64,000 bases of DNA from Bradyrhizobium zhanjiangense (lineage in GTDB: Bacteria; Pseudomonadota; Alphaproteobacteria; Rhizobiales; Xanthobacteraceae): NCBI RefSeq assembly GCF_004114935.1, contig NZ_CP022221.1, positions 6,283,001 to 6,347,000 of the forward strand, given 5' to 3'. This document shows positions 26,699 through 36,366 of the stretch, piece after piece. The notes beneath the pieces are model-generated. The model saw nothing but the letters and a program-made list of their open reading frames with translations, did not search any database and had not been told where the DNA came from. The position numbers and the translations under genes were made by a program. The first letter of the stretch is position 1, and each line of letters opens with the position of its first letter.

Positions 26699-27874
26699 GT
26701 GCTCCATTACCAGCCAAACAAGGAGTTGGGCGAGACGACTGCGACAGCACTCACGCCGTCCAACGGCAACGGACGGAAGCTGCACGTCCTTCTCGTCCAG
26801 ACCCAGGCCGAAAACGCCGGCGCGCAGGAGATCTCCAGGCTGCTCGGTGCCGGCCTTACCGCGCGCGGCTATCGCGTCACCAATCTGTTCTTCTTCCGCA
26901 AGTCGGATTCGTTCGACGAGCCGCCCGATACGTTCTACTGCGCCTCGAGCCGGCCGGGCAATCCGCTGGCACTGCTGCGAATGCTGCGGACGCTCGGCCG
27001 CCATATCAGGACCAGCAAGCCCGACGCCGTTCTGACCTTTCAGCATTTTGGCAACGTGATCGGCGCCGGTGTGTCGCGCCTCGTCTGCCGCGCGCCTGTC
27101 ATCGCCAACCAGGTTTCGTCCGCGCTGTCGATGAGCCGACCCGTCCGCACGGCCGACATCGTCATGGGCAGCCTCGGCTTCTTCGACCGCATCACGCTCA
27201 ATTCGAAGGACATGCAGCGCGAATATTCGCGCTACCCCGCGGCGTATCGGTCACGCATGGTGCATGTCCCGCACGGCTTCGACGACAAGGCCCTCACCTT
27301 GTCGAAGGACGCGGCACGAGCGACATTCAACCTGCCGCCGGATCGCATCCTGCTCGGCTGCGCGGCGAGGCTGCATCCGCACAAGCGGCTTGATGTGGCG
27401 ATACGCTTGTTGCCGGATCAACCATCCTGGCACCTTGCACTGGCCGGCCAAGGAGCCGACGAGGCCCGGCTGAGGCAGTTGGCCGACGAATTGAAAGTAT
27501 CGGACAGGCTGTACCTGCTCGGCGAAATCCCGCCACGCCGGATGGCGGACTTCCTCGCCTGTCTGGACGTGTTCGTATTCCCGACACAGGCCGAAACCTT
27601 CGGTCTGGCCGCGGTCGAGGCTGCAAACGCCGGTGTTCCCTCCGTCGTCACCGATCTTCCCGTATTGCGCGAGGTGCTGTCCTTTGAGGGAAAACCGACC
27701 GCACTCTTCGTCGACGCCTCCGATCATGCGAAGCTGTCGGCAGCCGTTTCGACAATTCTGACGAATCAAACCCTGAGCGACGAACTGCGACAAAACGCCA
27801 AAGGCCTGCGGCTGCGTTATTCGGTAGATGCCATGGTGGAGGAATACGTTCGGCTTCTCAGCCAAGTCATTTGA
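26699..27874 (+). CDS. Glycosyltransferase family 4
   Basis: A 391-residue GT-B glycosyltransferase that would transfer a sugar from a nucleotide donor to the lipid-linked repeat unit on the cytoplasmic side. Seen: the acceptor-domain loop TQAENAGAQEISRLLGAGL, the phosphate-binding LGCAARLHPHKRLD at the start of the C-terminal domain, and the donor-binding ETFGLAAVEAANAGVPSV with the family's E-x7-E spacing. The start is GTG at 26699; no ATG in frame is nearby upstream, and the start remains somewhat uncertain. It overlaps or abuts the next gene, suggesting co-transcription. Confidence 0.9.
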   Translation: MLHYQPNKELGETTATALTPSNGNGRKLHVLLVQTQAENAGAQEISRLLGAGLTARGYRVTNLFFFRKSDSFDEPPDTFYCASSRPGNPLALLRMLRTLGRHIRTSKPDAVLTFQHFGNVIGAGVSRLVCRAPVIANQVSSALSMSRPVRTADIVMGSLGFFDRITLNSKDMQREYSRYPAAYRSRMVHVPHGFDDKALTLSKDAARATFNLPPDRILLGCAARLHPHKRLDVAIRLLPDQPSWHLALAGQGADEARLRQLADELKVSDRLYLLGEIPPRRMADFLACLDVFVFPTQAETFGLAAVEAANAGVPSVVTDLPVLREVLSFEGKPTALFVDASDHAKLSAAVSTILTNQTLSDELRQNAKGLRLRYSVDAMVEEYVRLLSQVI

Positions 27875-27903
27875 CGGGGCACGCTGGAATAGATGGGCTC
27901 GAC

Positions 27904-29439
27904 ATGATCATCGAGTTTCGCTGTGAACGTGAGCATGCGCGCCGGTGGATGGACCGCGAGACGCTGTCGATCGACGGCCGGGACGTGCCGCTTCAAATCG
28001 CCTGGACCGCAACGACGGAGTCGCGCCCCACAGGTCTCGACGCGCTATTCGAACTCGAACGCATGGTGTTGCACAGGGGCCAACACAGCGGCGCCGGCAA
28101 ACTGAAGATCATCCCGGAACGGACGCAAGCTCGCGCCGGCACGGCCGACGTGATCGTCGATTTTACGGGCGCCGCGCGCGACCCCAACTGTTCTGCCCGG
28201 CTGTATCTGCGTCCTCTCTTCAACGGCGCCGCAGGCGAAAATGCAGCGCTCGCCGCCATTCTCGCCGGCGACCTGCCGGTGATCGACATCGTCAACGAGG
28301 TCGACAATACAGTGCTCGATCGCGGCCACCCATCCGGAGAAATCGCGGCCGGCCTAAGCGGCGCGCTCGAAACGGTGATGGCGCGAACCCTGACCATGGT
28401 GGCGGCAATCCTGTCGGGACGCCCGCGCATCGTGCCACAGCTGGCACGCCCCGCCGGAAATCGCATCGGCCGGCAGCCGGCGGCCTACGTTGCGCGCGGC
28501 CTCGCCGTATCGATCGCCAAGGAGATCTATCGGCTCTGTTGCTATGCCCCGCATTGGCATATCGGATGGCGCTTCAATGACGGCGCAGGTGTCTGGCAGA
28601 CCGGAAATCTATCGGGACCAGGCTGGAATGTCCTTGCCGATCCCGGCCATCGTTTCTACGCCGATCCGTTTCCCATCACGTGGCAGGGACGGACATTCGT
28701 CTTCTTCGAAGATCTCGATCACCGGATTGGAAAGGGGATCATTTCCGCGATCGAGTTCAACGATGCGGGCCCGGTGGGAGACGTCGTGCCGGTGCTAGAG
28801 GAGCCCTGGCACCTCTCCTACCCGTTTCTGATCGAGAGCGACGGCGCGTTGTGGATGATCCCGGAGAGCTCGGTTCACGGCGACGTCGCGCTCTACAAAT
28901 GCGTTCGTTTTCCGGACAAATGGGAGCGGCACGCGACGCTGCTTTCCGGCCTCGAACTCGCCGATGTCACGATCACGCAGCACAACGGCCTGCACTATCT
29001 GTTTGGAGCCTGGCGCGACGGAACGGGCGGCTATTCGGATTCGCTGGCGATCTACTACGCAGACCGCCTCTTTGGCCCGTGGTTGCCCCATGCCAGCAAT
29101 CCGGTCCTGATCGATCGTGCGAGCACGCGACCGGCGGGGAATTTCGTCACCATCGATAACAAATTGTGGCGCCCGATTCAGGATTGTGCCGACGGTTACG
29201 GCGCAGCGCTCGCGCTAGCGGAAATCGTCGAACTGTCGCCGACGACGTTCAAGCAGAGCGTCCGGCATTCGCTCAAGCCCGGGCCGGCATGGCCCGGCCG
29301 GAAGTTACACACGCTGAACCGCTGCGGCCGGCTCGAGGTGATCGACGGATCGCGCGTTCAACCCAAGGCCCATGCCTTCGCGAGCAAATTTCCATCGACC
29401 GCGTTGGCTCCGCGAACCAATCCCTCCGCCGCCTGCTAG
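27904..29439 (+). CDS. Glucosamine inositolphosphorylceramide transferase-like protein
   Basis: A 511-residue protein. The N-terminal part (1-195) resembles the formyltransferase-like domain found before the catalytic module in bacterial relatives. The C-terminal part (about 210-490) matches the GINT1-type five-bladed module, with FYADPFPITWQGRTFVFFE, EEPWHLSYPF, MIPES and FGPWLPHASNPV. This module transfers amino sugars in plants; bacterial homologues often occur in exopolysaccharide loci. ATG at 27904 is used; a TTG at 27871 overlapping the GT4 stop is also possible. The stop lies in a CTAG shared with the stop of the opposing pseudogene. Functional assignment is by family only. Confidence 0.78.
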   Translation: MIIEFRCEREHARRWMDRETLSIDGRDVPLQIAWTATTESRPTGLDALFELERMVLHRGQHSGAGKLKIIPERTQARAGTADVIVDFTGAARDPNCSARLYLRPLFNGAAGENAALAAILAGDLPVIDIVNEVDNTVLDRGHPSGEIAAGLSGALETVMARTLTMVAAILSGRPRIVPQLARPAGNRIGRQPAAYVARGLAVSIAKEIYRLCCYAPHWHIGWRFNDGAGVWQTGNLSGPGWNVLADPGHRFYADPFPITWQGRTFVFFEDLDHRIGKGIISAIEFNDAGPVGDVVPVLEEPWHLSYPFLIESDGALWMIPESSVHGDVALYKCVRFPDKWERHATLLSGLELADVTITQHNGLHYLFGAWRDGTGGYSDSLAIYYADRLFGPWLPHASNPVLIDRASTRPAGNFVTIDNKLWRPIQDCADGYGAALALAEIVELSPTTFKQSVRHSLKPGPAWPGRKLHTLNRCGRLEVIDGSRVQPKAHAFASKFPSTALAPRTNPSAAC

Positions 29440-29669
29440 CGCGGATGATTGAACAGGTCCGTCGTGGCGTCGTCGACTGCGATCTCGACCAGCGCAGGAC
29501 CGCTCGACGCCAACGCTTCTGCCAAGATGCGGTCGACATCGCCGGCATCGGTGACGCGCCACCCCACGCAACCCATTCCCTTGGCGAGCGCGACGAAGTC
29601 GAGCCCGGGCAAGTCGATTCCGGGAGGGCGATGCGCCTGCCTGACGATATCGTCAAGTAGCCTGACCAA
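29436..29669 (-). pseudogene. C-terminal remnant of a thiamine-pyrophosphate enzyme (acetolactate synthase-like)
   Basis: A 77-codon open frame whose body, LPGLDFVALAKGMGCVGW followed by RVTDAGDVDRILAEALASSGPALVEIAVD, is the characteristic C-terminal end of acetolactate synthase/benzaldehyde-lyase-type TPP enzymes, which are normally about 550 residues. No PYR domain, and no GDG...N TPP site, is found upstream on this strand, so the gene is truncated at its 5' end. Its stop shares a palindromic CTAG with the stop of the convergent GINT-like gene. It marks a deletion or rearrangement boundary at the end of the polysaccharide locus. Confidence 0.75.
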
Positions 29670-29743
29670 TCAGCGTCGAGCGTGTCGAACTCGGGCGGCC
29701 CGCGCGCTCGTACGGCCGATCAGCGCGTGTACGCGCTATGCAT

Positions 29744-29773
29744 ACGGGCGGCGTGGGTCAAGACGCCGCCCGT
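29744..29773 (-). terminator. Hairpin downstream of the CUT2 binding-protein gene
   Basis: An 11-bp perfect inverted repeat (ACGGGCGGCGT / ACGCCGCCCGT) with an 8-nt loop lies about 40 nt past the stop at 29812. No U-run follows on the minus strand, so it is either a GC-rich terminator or an mRNA 3'-end stabiliser. Confidence 0.5.
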
Positions 29774-29811
29774 CGTTTCGTGTGTCGCGCGCACCCGGCA
29801 GGGACGGTGTT

Positions 29812-30759
29812 CTACTGAGAACGATCCGACGTCCAGCCCTTGTACTCGGCGACGTTGTCCCGGGTCACGAGCTTCGAAGGCAACAGCTCGACGGTCGAGG
29901 CCGGCTTCTGGCCATTGAGAATGCCGACACCGACCTGCACGGCCCGCCGCGCCATGAAGAACGGGTCCTGCGAAGCCGACGCCTGGATCTGCGGCGACTG
30001 CGGATCCTTCAGCGCGGCCTCGATATCCGGTGCGCCGTCGACCGCGGTGATGACAATGCCGCTGCGGTTCTGCTGGCGCGCGGCAAGATCAGTGCCGATC
30101 GCCTGCGGATCGTTGATGGCGAAGACGGCGTCGATCTTCGGGAAACGGGTCAGATAGCCCTGCGCGACGGTGAGGCCGCCTTCGCGCGAGCCCTTGCCGT
30201 CCTGGTCGCTGGATAACACCTTGATGCCGGCATTCTTTGAGAGGACGTTCTTGCAGCCGACGACACGGTCGATCACGGCGGAGACCTGCGGCCCGTTCTC
30301 GATGATGACGTCGCCCTTGCCGCCCAATTTGTCGACGATGTACTGGCAGGAGATCTCGCCGGCCTGCACGTTGTTGGTGGTCACGGTGGCGTCGGCGCCT
30401 TCGGCTGCGGTGTCGACTGCAACGACGACGATGCCTGCCGCCTGCGCCTTCTTGATCGCCGGCCCGATCGCCTTGGGATCGCCGGGGTTCAACAGAATCA
30501 GATCGACGCCGGCGGCAATGAAATTGTCGATCTGGGTGACCTGCTTGCCGAGGTCGTATTCGAAGCCGACCGTCGTGATCTTCACATTGGGATTGGTCTT
30601 CTTCGCCTCGAACTCGGCGCCCTTCGACAGCGCGACGAAGAACGGGTTACCCATCGACCCCAGTGAGACGCCGATCGACTTGAGCTCCTTGGCAAAGGAT
30701 GGCGCGGTGCTTAAGGCAAGCGCCATCGCGGCGCCGGCGAGCATGATCGTCTTCAACAT
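29812..30759 (-). CDS. CUT2 (ribose-type) ABC transporter substrate-binding protein
   Basis: A 315-residue periplasmic sugar-binding protein of the Peripla_BP_4 family. A signal peptide ends at about residue 23 (STAPSFA|KEL). The mature protein starts with the IGVSLGSMGNPFF strand typical of RbsB homologues and has VDLILLNPGD and VFAINDPQA in the hinge regions. The start at 30759 is supported by GGGAGG upstream; the earlier in-frame ATG at 30864 would add a non-signal segment overlapping the permease end. It is the last gene of the minus-strand operon with permease, ATPase and xylulokinase, so a pentose, pentitol or similar polyol is the likely ligand. Confidence 0.92.
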   Translation of the reverse strand: MLKTIMLAGAAMALALSTAPSFAKELKSIGVSLGSMGNPFFVALSKGAEFEAKKTNPNVKITTVGFEYDLGKQVTQIDNFIAAGVDLILLNPGDPKAIGPAIKKAQAAGIVVVAVDTAAEGADATVTTNNVQAGEISCQYIVDKLGGKGDVIIENGPQVSAVIDRVVGCKNVLSKNAGIKVLSSDQDGKGSREGGLTVAQGYLTRFPKIDAVFAINDPQAIGTDLAARQQNRSGIVITAVDGAPDIEAALKDPQSPQIQASASQDPFFMARRAVQVGVGILNGQKPASTVELLPSKLVTRDNVAEYKGWTSDRSQ

Positions 30760-30860
30760 GGTTTCCTCCCTGGTCTGTCTTCGTCCCCGGCACGGCAGAC
30801 CAGTTGCCGCAACGGAACCTCGCATCACGCCATGCGCACTCCAAGTGCGCGTCGAGCCCT

Positions 30861-31898
30861 TCAAGTCCTGGCAGACCCCTGCAGCCGGTAACGGTCCAGC
30901 GCCACGGCGCCGATGATCACCAGGCCCTTGATCACATATTGCCAGATGTCGGAGACACCGATGAGAATGAGGCCGTTCGACAGCACGGCGATGATCAGCG
31001 CGCCGACCAGCGTGCCCCAGATCGAGCCGATGCCGCCGACGAACGAGGTCCCGCCGAGGATCACGGCGGTGATCGCGTCGAGCTCGTAAGATTGGCCGAG
31101 CTGGAGGCCATTGGCCGCATAGAGCCGCGCCGCCTGCATGGCGCCGCCGAGTCCGGCGAAAAGTCCGGAAACGCCGTAGACGAAGATCAGCACGGCCCAG
31201 ACCTTGATGCCGGCAAGCCGCGCCGCGCTCTCATTGCCGCCCACCGCATAGATGTGCACGCCGAGCACGGTCCGGCGCAGCACCAGCCAAGAGACGAAGA
31301 TGACGAGCAAGGCGATCACCGAGAGCCACGGGATCGAGGCAACGCCGGGTACGAGCGTCAGCGAGCCATTGCCGATGAAGGCATAAGGAATGGAAGGATT
31401 GAACACGGTGGTATCGGCCCCGAGCAGTCGCGCCAGGCCGCGTACGGCGGTGAGAGAGCCGAGCGTGACGATGAAAGGCGGCAGGCGCAGGAGCGCGATC
31501 AGCGCGCCATTGATAACGCCGAAGCCAAGACCGGTGAGCAGCGCGGCCGGCAGCCACAGCATCCCGAGCTCCGGCAGCTTGGAGAGGGTCAACCCGGCCA
31601 TCGCGGAGGCCGCCAGAATCGAGCCGACCGAGAGGTCGATGCCGCCGGTGAGGATGACGAAGGTCATGCCCGCGGCGAGCACGGTATTCACTGCGGCCTG
31701 CTGCAACACGATGCCGAGATTTTGTCCGGTGAAGAAGCGGCCCTCGGACAGAAAATGGAAACCGACGCACAGGATCAACAGCACTGGCAGCATGCCGAGT
31801 GCGCTGATCAGCACCCTTATGCGTTGACGCTTCGTCTCTTGCGCAGCCACAAGGCCGGCAGCTGTGGCAGTGTCCGCCTTCGGAGAGCCGTCATGCAT
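30861..31898 (-). CDS. CUT2 ABC transporter permease (RbsC-like)
   Basis: A 345-residue inner-membrane permease with eight to ten helices. The family signatures are [18 protein letters not shown] near residues 77-95 and the late [19 protein letters not shown] motif. The start overlaps the end of the ATPase gene by 8 nt (ATG at 31898; a second ATG at 31894 is also in the overlap but in another frame). It probably works as a homodimer, as only one permease is in this arm, unlike the plus-strand transporter. Confidence 0.93.
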   Translation of the reverse strand: MHDGSPKADTATAAGLVAAQETKRQRIRVLISALGMLPVLLILCVGFHFLSEGRFFTGQNLGIVLQQAAVNTVLAAGMTFVILTGGIDLSVGSILAASAMAGLTLSKLPELGMLWLPAALLTGLGFGVINGALIALLRLPPFIVTLGSLTAVRGLARLLGADTTVFNPSIPYAFIGNGSLTLVPGVASIPWLSVIALLVIFVSWLVLRRTVLGVHIYAVGGNESAARLAGIKVWAVLIFVYGVSGLFAGLGGAMQAARLYAANGLQLGQSYELDAITAVILGGTSFVGGIGSIWGTLVGALIIAVLSNGLILIGVSDIWQYVIKGLVIIGAVALDRYRLQGSART

Positions 31899-33414
31899 CG
31901 AGTTGCTCCATCCCGGTGGCGAGCGTCATGATGTCTTCCTGGTTCAGGGGAGCCGCAGCTTCGCGCCTGATCTCACCGGCGATGTGTCCGGCGCGCATCA
32001 CGATGACGCGGTCGCAGATGCCGATAATCTCGGGCAGGTCGGACGAGATGACGAGGATCGCGGTGCCGGCCTTGGCCAGATTGTCGATGATCGAATAGAT
32101 CTCGGACTTGGCGCCGACGTCGACGCCACGCGTCGGCTCGTCGAGGATCAGAACCTTCGGCGCAATGGCGAGAAGCCGCGACAGCAGCACCTTCTGCTGG
32201 TTGCCGCCGGACAGGCCACCGGCGGGGACGGCGACATCGGCGGCGCGGATGCTGAGCCCCGCGAAAGCCCGGTCGGCGCGCTCGCGCGCCTTGTCGCGAT
32301 CCAGAAACCAGCCGAGCTTCGCGTCGCGCGCGAGCACCGCGAGATTGATGTTGTCCAGACATGACATGTCGAGAAACAGGCCGAGCGCCTTACGGTCCTC
32401 GGTCAGATAGGCGATGCCGGCCTCGAGTGCCGCGCCGGGGCTACGGATGTCGATCGGACGTCCCTCGAGTTCGAGACGGCCCGATGTTCTCGGTGCGGCA
32501 CCGATGATGAGATGCGCAAGCTCGGTGCGACCGGCACCGATCAGGCCGGCAAGCCCCACCACCTCACCTGCATGCACAGTCAGTGAGCAACCCTTGACGC
32601 GCTGGCCATCGGCCATGTCGATCGCCGCGAGCACGGGATGCCCCCGCCCCGCCTCCGGATCGTGATCCTTCTTGTAAAATGAGGAGACGTCACGCCCGAC
32701 CATCAGCCGGACGATGGTGTCGGCGCGGATCTCAGGCTTGTCGAGCGACCCGACCAGCCTGCCGTCGCGGAGTACGGTGACGCGGTCGCCGAGCGCGTAG
32801 ACCTCGTCCATGCGATGCGAGATGTAGATGATGGCAAGCCCCTCGGAACGAAGCTGGCGGATCAGCGCGAACAGCCGCTCGCTCTCGGCGGCCGACAACG
32901 AGGTGGTCGGCTCATCCATGATCAAGATTTTTGACCTCGCGTGCAGCGCACGCGCGATCTCGACGAGTTGCCGCTGGCCCATGGACAGATGCGCCACCAG
33001 CGTCGATGGCAGGAAGTCCGCACCCAGCCGTCTCAGGATCGGGCCGACGCCCTCGCGCATGGCGCCGCGCGCCAGCAAACCTGATCGCGAGATCTCCCGT
33101 CCCAGATAGATATTCTCGGCAACGCTGAGATTGGGAGCGAGCGACAGCTCCTGGTAGATGATGGAGATGCCCGCCGCGCGGCCGCCGAGCGGGCCTTCGA
33201 TCCGCACTGGCCGGCCCTCGATGCGGATCTCGCCGCCCGGATCCGGCCGGTAGGCGCCGGACAGGATCTTCATCAGCGTCGACTTGCCGGCGCCGTTCTC
33301 GCCCATCAGGGCATGAATTTCGCCGGCATAGACGGTGAGATCGACGGCCCGCAGCGCCTTGATGCCAAAGAAGGATTTTGAGACCCCGCGCATCTCGAGG
33401 ATCGGATCGTTCAT
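31891..33414 (-). CDS. CUT2 ABC transporter double ATPase (RbsA-like)
   Basis: A 507-residue protein with two tandem ABC domains, as in RbsA/XylG/AraG. The first domain has a full Walker A (GENGAGKST), signature LSMGQRQ and Walker [13 protein letters not shown]. The second has the usual degenerate P-loop (GLIGAGRTE), the signature LSGGNQQK and [12 protein letters not shown]. The start at 33414 has GGGAGG 7 nt upstream; the frame continues 5' to 33507 but without support. It follows xylulokinase after a 139-nt gap that may hold an internal promoter. Confidence 0.93.
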   Translation of the reverse strand: MNDPILEMRGVSKSFFGIKALRAVDLTVYAGEIHALMGENGAGKSTLMKILSGAYRPDPGGEIRIEGRPVRIEGPLGGRAAGISIIYQELSLAPNLSVAENIYLGREISRSGLLARGAMREGVGPILRRLGADFLPSTLVAHLSMGQRQLVEIARALHARSKILIMDEPTTSLSAAESERLFALIRQLRSEGLAIIYISHRMDEVYALGDRVTVLRDGRLVGSLDKPEIRADTIVRLMVGRDVSSFYKKDHDPEAGRGHPVLAAIDMADGQRVKGCSLTVHAGEVVGLAGLIGAGRTELAHLIIGAAPRTSGRLELEGRPIDIRSPGAALEAGIAYLTEDRKALGLFLDMSCLDNINLAVLARDAKLGWFLDRDKARERADRAFAGLSIRAADVAVPAGGLSGGNQQKVLLSRLLAIAPKVLILDEPTRGVDVGAKSEIYSIIDNLAKAGTAILVISSDLPEIIGICDRVIVMRAGHIAGEIRREAAAPLNQEDIMTLATGMEQLDA

Positions 33415-33506
33415 CGTGCCTCCCGCGCACAATGCGTTTCCCACCCGCGTCTCGTTTCTTGCCCAGCGCGGTTTGGTCATTAAACAAAAGCGGGTGACGC
33501 AGGGCA

Positions 33507-33530
33507 ATACCGAAGGCGAGTATACCGAAG
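33507..33530. promoter_or_regulatory. Pair of 9-bp direct repeats (ATACCGAAG) in the xylB-rbsA-like gap
   Basis: ATACCGAAG occurs at 33507-33515 and 33522-33530, a 15-bp period, about 95-115 bp upstream of the ATPase start. The second copy is part of ATAC-CGAA-GTAT, a small palindrome. The pair could be an operator for an internal promoter, or chance. No regulator can be named. Confidence 0.25.
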
Positions 33531-33553
33531 TATGGAAATCCAGATTGGGTCAG

Positions 33554-34999
33554 CTAGTGGCGCGGCCGATACAGTTCGCGCCACGCGGGAAGCCGCCCGG
33601 CATAGGTATCGACAAGTTCAGCGTCGGGCTCGAACGTCTCGATGCGCTCTGGCCGCGTGCATACGGCAGCGATTGCCTCACCGGTGACAGCAAGCCGCCC
33701 CAATCTCGCCGCACCGAACGCGGCGCCGGTCTCACCTCCAACGAAGCGATGGACCGGAACATTCAGCACGTTTGCCAGCACCGAGAGCCAGAATGGGGAC
33801 CGCGAACCACCGCCAATGACATCGGCTTCCGCAATCGCAATGCCGGCATCCGCGAGCGCGTCGCGACAATCGGCAAGCGCGAAGGCAACGCCCTCGAGCA
33901 CCGCCTGCACGATCGTCCCGCGGTCGGTGCCATGGCTCAGACCATCCAGCATGCCGCGCACGGCGGGATCGTCGTGCGGCGTCCGCTCGCCTGCGAGATA
34001 AGGCAGGAAGCTCACAGGCGACGGCGCCTGCGGACGCGCTCCAAGCGGCGCCAGCAGCTCGGCCTCGCCGACGCCGAACAGGCGCGCGAGCCAAGCGAGG
34101 CAAGAGGCGGCCGAGAGGATCGCGCCGGCCTGAATCCACATGGCGGGAATGGCATGGCAGAATGTATGCACCGCGCGGTCGGGGTTAGCGGCGATTCTGC
34201 TGGTTGGTGCCATGAGGGCACCGGAGGTTCCCAGCGATATGAACGCGGTTCCCGGCCCGATCGCGCCGATGCCGACGGCGCCGGCCGGATTGTCGCCGGC
34301 TCCGCCCGCGATCACCGGCTGCCGGGTCATACCCCAGCGCCGCGCGAGCTCGGCACGCAGGGTCGTTGCGGGCGCGCATCCCTCGACCAGACGCGGCATG
34401 TGATCGCGCGACAGGCCGGTCGCTGCCAATGCTGCATCCGACCAGTCCCGACGCGCGGCGTCGAGCCACAGCGATCCCGATGCATCGGAGACATCCTCGA
34501 TGGCCTCGCCGCTCAGCACCAGGCGCAAATAGGCCTTTGGAAGCAGAACGAGCTTGGTCGCCGCAAAGATGTCAGGCTCGTGGGTTGCGATCCAGAGCAG
34601 CTTCGGCGCGGTGAATCCCGGCATCGCTTTGTTGCCCGACGTCGCGCGCAAGGCGGGCCAGCGCTGCTCCAGGATAAGGCATTCGGCGGCCGAGCGCCCG
34701 TCGTTCCAGAGGATGCAGGGCCGCAAGGGCCTTAAGCTCGCATCGAGCAGCGTGGCACCGTGCATCTGGCCGGATAGTCCAATGCCTTCGACCGCCGACA
34801 GCTCGCCGGCATGCGATGCCTTCAGGGCATCCAGCGTGGCGAAGGTCGCATCGATCCACTGCGCGGGATCCTGCTCGTAATAGCCTGATTGCGGCGAGAC
34901 GGTCGTGAGCGGCCGGCTCTCGCTTGCAATCACGCGCTGCGCACCGTCGACGAGAACGGTCTTGACTGCGGAGGTGCCGAGATCGATGCCGAGATACAT
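33554..34999 (-). CDS. xylB: Xylulokinase (FGGY family)
   Basis: A 481-residue cytoplasmic sugar kinase that phosphorylates D-xylulose or a related ketose with ATP. Seen: the N-terminal phosphate loop GIDLGTSAVKT, GLSGQMHGA with the XylB-typical GQMHG that contacts the sugar, ILWNDGRS, the second-domain GAGDNPAGAVG and ISLGTSG, and the C-terminal GGGSRSPFW adenosine site. Length is standard for XylB. It is 12 nt downstream of lysR and upstream of the CUT2 transporter, so the operon likely imports and phosphorylates a pentose or pentitol; no isomerase or dehydrogenase for the same sugar is adjacent. Confidence 0.92.
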   Translation of the reverse strand: MYLGIDLGTSAVKTVLVDGAQRVIASESRPLTTVSPQSGYYEQDPAQWIDATFATLDALKASHAGELSAVEGIGLSGQMHGATLLDASLRPLRPCILWNDGRSAAECLILEQRWPALRATSGNKAMPGFTAPKLLWIATHEPDIFAATKLVLLPKAYLRLVLSGEAIEDVSDASGSLWLDAARRDWSDAALAATGLSRDHMPRLVEGCAPATTLRAELARRWGMTRQPVIAGGAGDNPAGAVGIGAIGPGTAFISLGTSGALMAPTSRIAANPDRAVHTFCHAIPAMWIQAGAILSAASCLAWLARLFGVGEAELLAPLGARPQAPSPVSFLPYLAGERTPHDDPAVRGMLDGLSHGTDRGTIVQAVLEGVAFALADCRDALADAGIAIAEADVIGGGSRSPFWLSVLANVLNVPVHRFVGGETGAAFGAARLGRLAVTGEAIAAVCTRPERIETFEPDAELVDTYAGRLPAWRELYRPRH

Positions 35000-35011
35000 G
35001 GATGCTCCCGC

Positions 35012-35935
35012 TCACTTCGCCGTGTCGATCCAGATCCCCGGCTCCGAATGCTCGCGGATGTGGCTGACCAGGAAGTCCGAGAACACCCGGATCTTGGCCG
35101 GCAGCCCGGCGCGGTTCTGATAGGCGATGTTCATGGTGAGCAGTGGCAGCTCCCAGTCCATCAGCACCGGAACGAGCCGGCCCGCTGCGATATCGCTTTG
35201 GACGATGTAGAGCGGCTGGATGAGGATACCGAGACCTGCCAATGCCGCGCCGCGGATGACCTGGCCGTCATTGCTGTCGAGCGTCGGCGTGATGCGCACC
35301 GTCTGCGCGCCATGGCCCTTGCGCAGGCGCAGCGAATAGGGATCGTTGGCGAGATTGTAGACCAGCATGTTGTGACGCGCGAGATCGGCGGGCTGTTCCG
35401 GCGCGCCGCAGCTTGCGAGATAGGAGGGTGCGGCCGCGAGCACGCGACGCATCTGGCCGATGCGGCGGACGATGATGTTCGAATCCGGCTCCTGCTCGCG
35501 CGTCCGGATCGCCACGTCGATGCCGGCCTCGATGAAATCCGGGTAGCGGTTGGCGGTGGTGATCTGCATGTTGAGCTTCGGATAGCGCGTGCGGAAGGCC
35601 GGCAGCATCGGCGCCAGATAGATCACCGCAAAGGATAGCGAGCTCGTGACACGCAGCGTGCCCTGCGGCGACAGCGCGCGATCGCTGACGATGTCCTCGG
35701 CCTCAGCCAGTTCGTTCAAGACCCGGCTGGAACGCTCCAGCAGCTCCTGCCCCGCCTCCGTCAGCCACAGGCGGCGGGTGTTGCGCTCGATCAGCCGGAC
35801 GGCGAGCCGCTCCTCGAGCGCGCTGAGATGGCGGCTCGCGGCCGCGTTCGACATGCGCAGCGCTTCGGCGGCCTTGGACAGGCTGCCGAGCTCGGCCGTC
35901 TTGGAAAACACCTCCAATTGCGCCAGGCGATCCAT
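35012..35935 (-). CDS. LysR-family transcriptional regulator
   Basis: A 307-residue regulator. Residues 1-60 are the winged helix-turn-helix (ELGSLSKAAEALRMSNAAASR), and residues 90-300 the periplasmic-binding-protein-like effector domain. It is the first gene of the minus-strand operon (12 nt before xylB) and diverges from the hydroxyquinol-type operon across 107 nt, an arrangement in which LysR proteins usually control both sides. A TTTTCC-N7-GGAAAA palindrome directly before its start codon suggests autoregulation. A small aromatic or organic-acid effector is likely but not determined. Confidence 0.9.
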   Translation of the reverse strand: MDRLAQLEVFSKTAELGSLSKAAEALRMSNAAASRHLSALEERLAVRLIERNTRRLWLTEAGQELLERSSRVLNELAEAEDIVSDRALSPQGTLRVTSSLSFAVIYLAPMLPAFRTRYPKLNMQITTANRYPDFIEAGIDVAIRTREQEPDSNIIVRRIGQMRRVLAAAPSYLASCGAPEQPADLARHNMLVYNLANDPYSLRLRKGHGAQTVRITPTLDSNDGQVIRGAALAGLGILIQPLYIVQSDIAAGRLVPVLMDWELPLLTMNIAYQNRAGLPAKIRVFSDFLVSHIREHSEPGIWIDTAK

Positions 35936-35954
35936 TTTTCCACTTTTAGGAAAA
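35936..35954. promoter_or_regulatory. Candidate LysR operator (TTTTCC-N7-GGAAAA)
   Basis: A perfect 6-bp inverted repeat with a 7-bp spacer fits the LysR T-N11-A rule (T35939 ... A35951). It lies one base from the lysR start codon on the minus strand, covering its ribosome-binding region, inside the 107-nt divergent gap to the Dabb gene. It could serve autorepression; the activation site for the other operon would be further right. Confidence 0.4.
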
Positions 35955-36042
35955 GAGAGTTACGATTATTGCCTTTATTTCCGCCTCCCGCAAGTCAAAA
36001 TGGCCTCAACACAAGCAAGATAGCAGGCGAGGAAACAGGGAA

Positions 36043-36366
36043 ATGTCGGGCCCGATCAGGCACATCGTGATGTGGCGGCTGCGCGGGGAGACCCCGGCGG
36101 AGCGCTCCGCCGCCCGGATCAAGGTCAAGACCCTGTTCGAAGGCCTGCGCGGCCGGATCGACGGCCTCACCCATATCGAGGTCGGCATGGATGTCAGCGC
36201 GGTCGATTACGCCTGCGACGTCGTCCTGTTCTCCGAGTTCACCAACGAGGCCGCGCTCAGCGCCTACGCCAATCACCCCGAACATTTGCGCGTTCGCGAG
36301 GCGCTGGGCGACTTGCGGATCGGACGCTTCCAGGTCGATTATCCCATCAAAGAGACCGGCGCATGA
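36043..36366 (+). CDS. Dabb (stress-responsive A/B barrel) domain protein
   Basis: A 107-residue protein with the ferredoxin-like dimeric alpha/beta barrel of the Dabb family: N-terminal IRHIVMWRLRGET, central HIEVGMDVSA and VVLFSEFTNEAALSAYANHPEHL near the C terminus. Such proteins are found in aromatic catabolic clusters and polyketide pathways, some as cyclases or isomerases. It opens the plus-strand operon and overlaps the maleylacetate reductase by 4 nt (ATGA). Function is unknown; an accessory isomerisation step is possible. Confidence 0.85.
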   Translation: MSGPIRHIVMWRLRGETPAERSAARIKVKTLFEGLRGRIDGLTHIEVGMDVSAVDYACDVVLFSEFTNEAALSAYANHPEHLRVREALGDLRIGRFQVDYPIKETGA

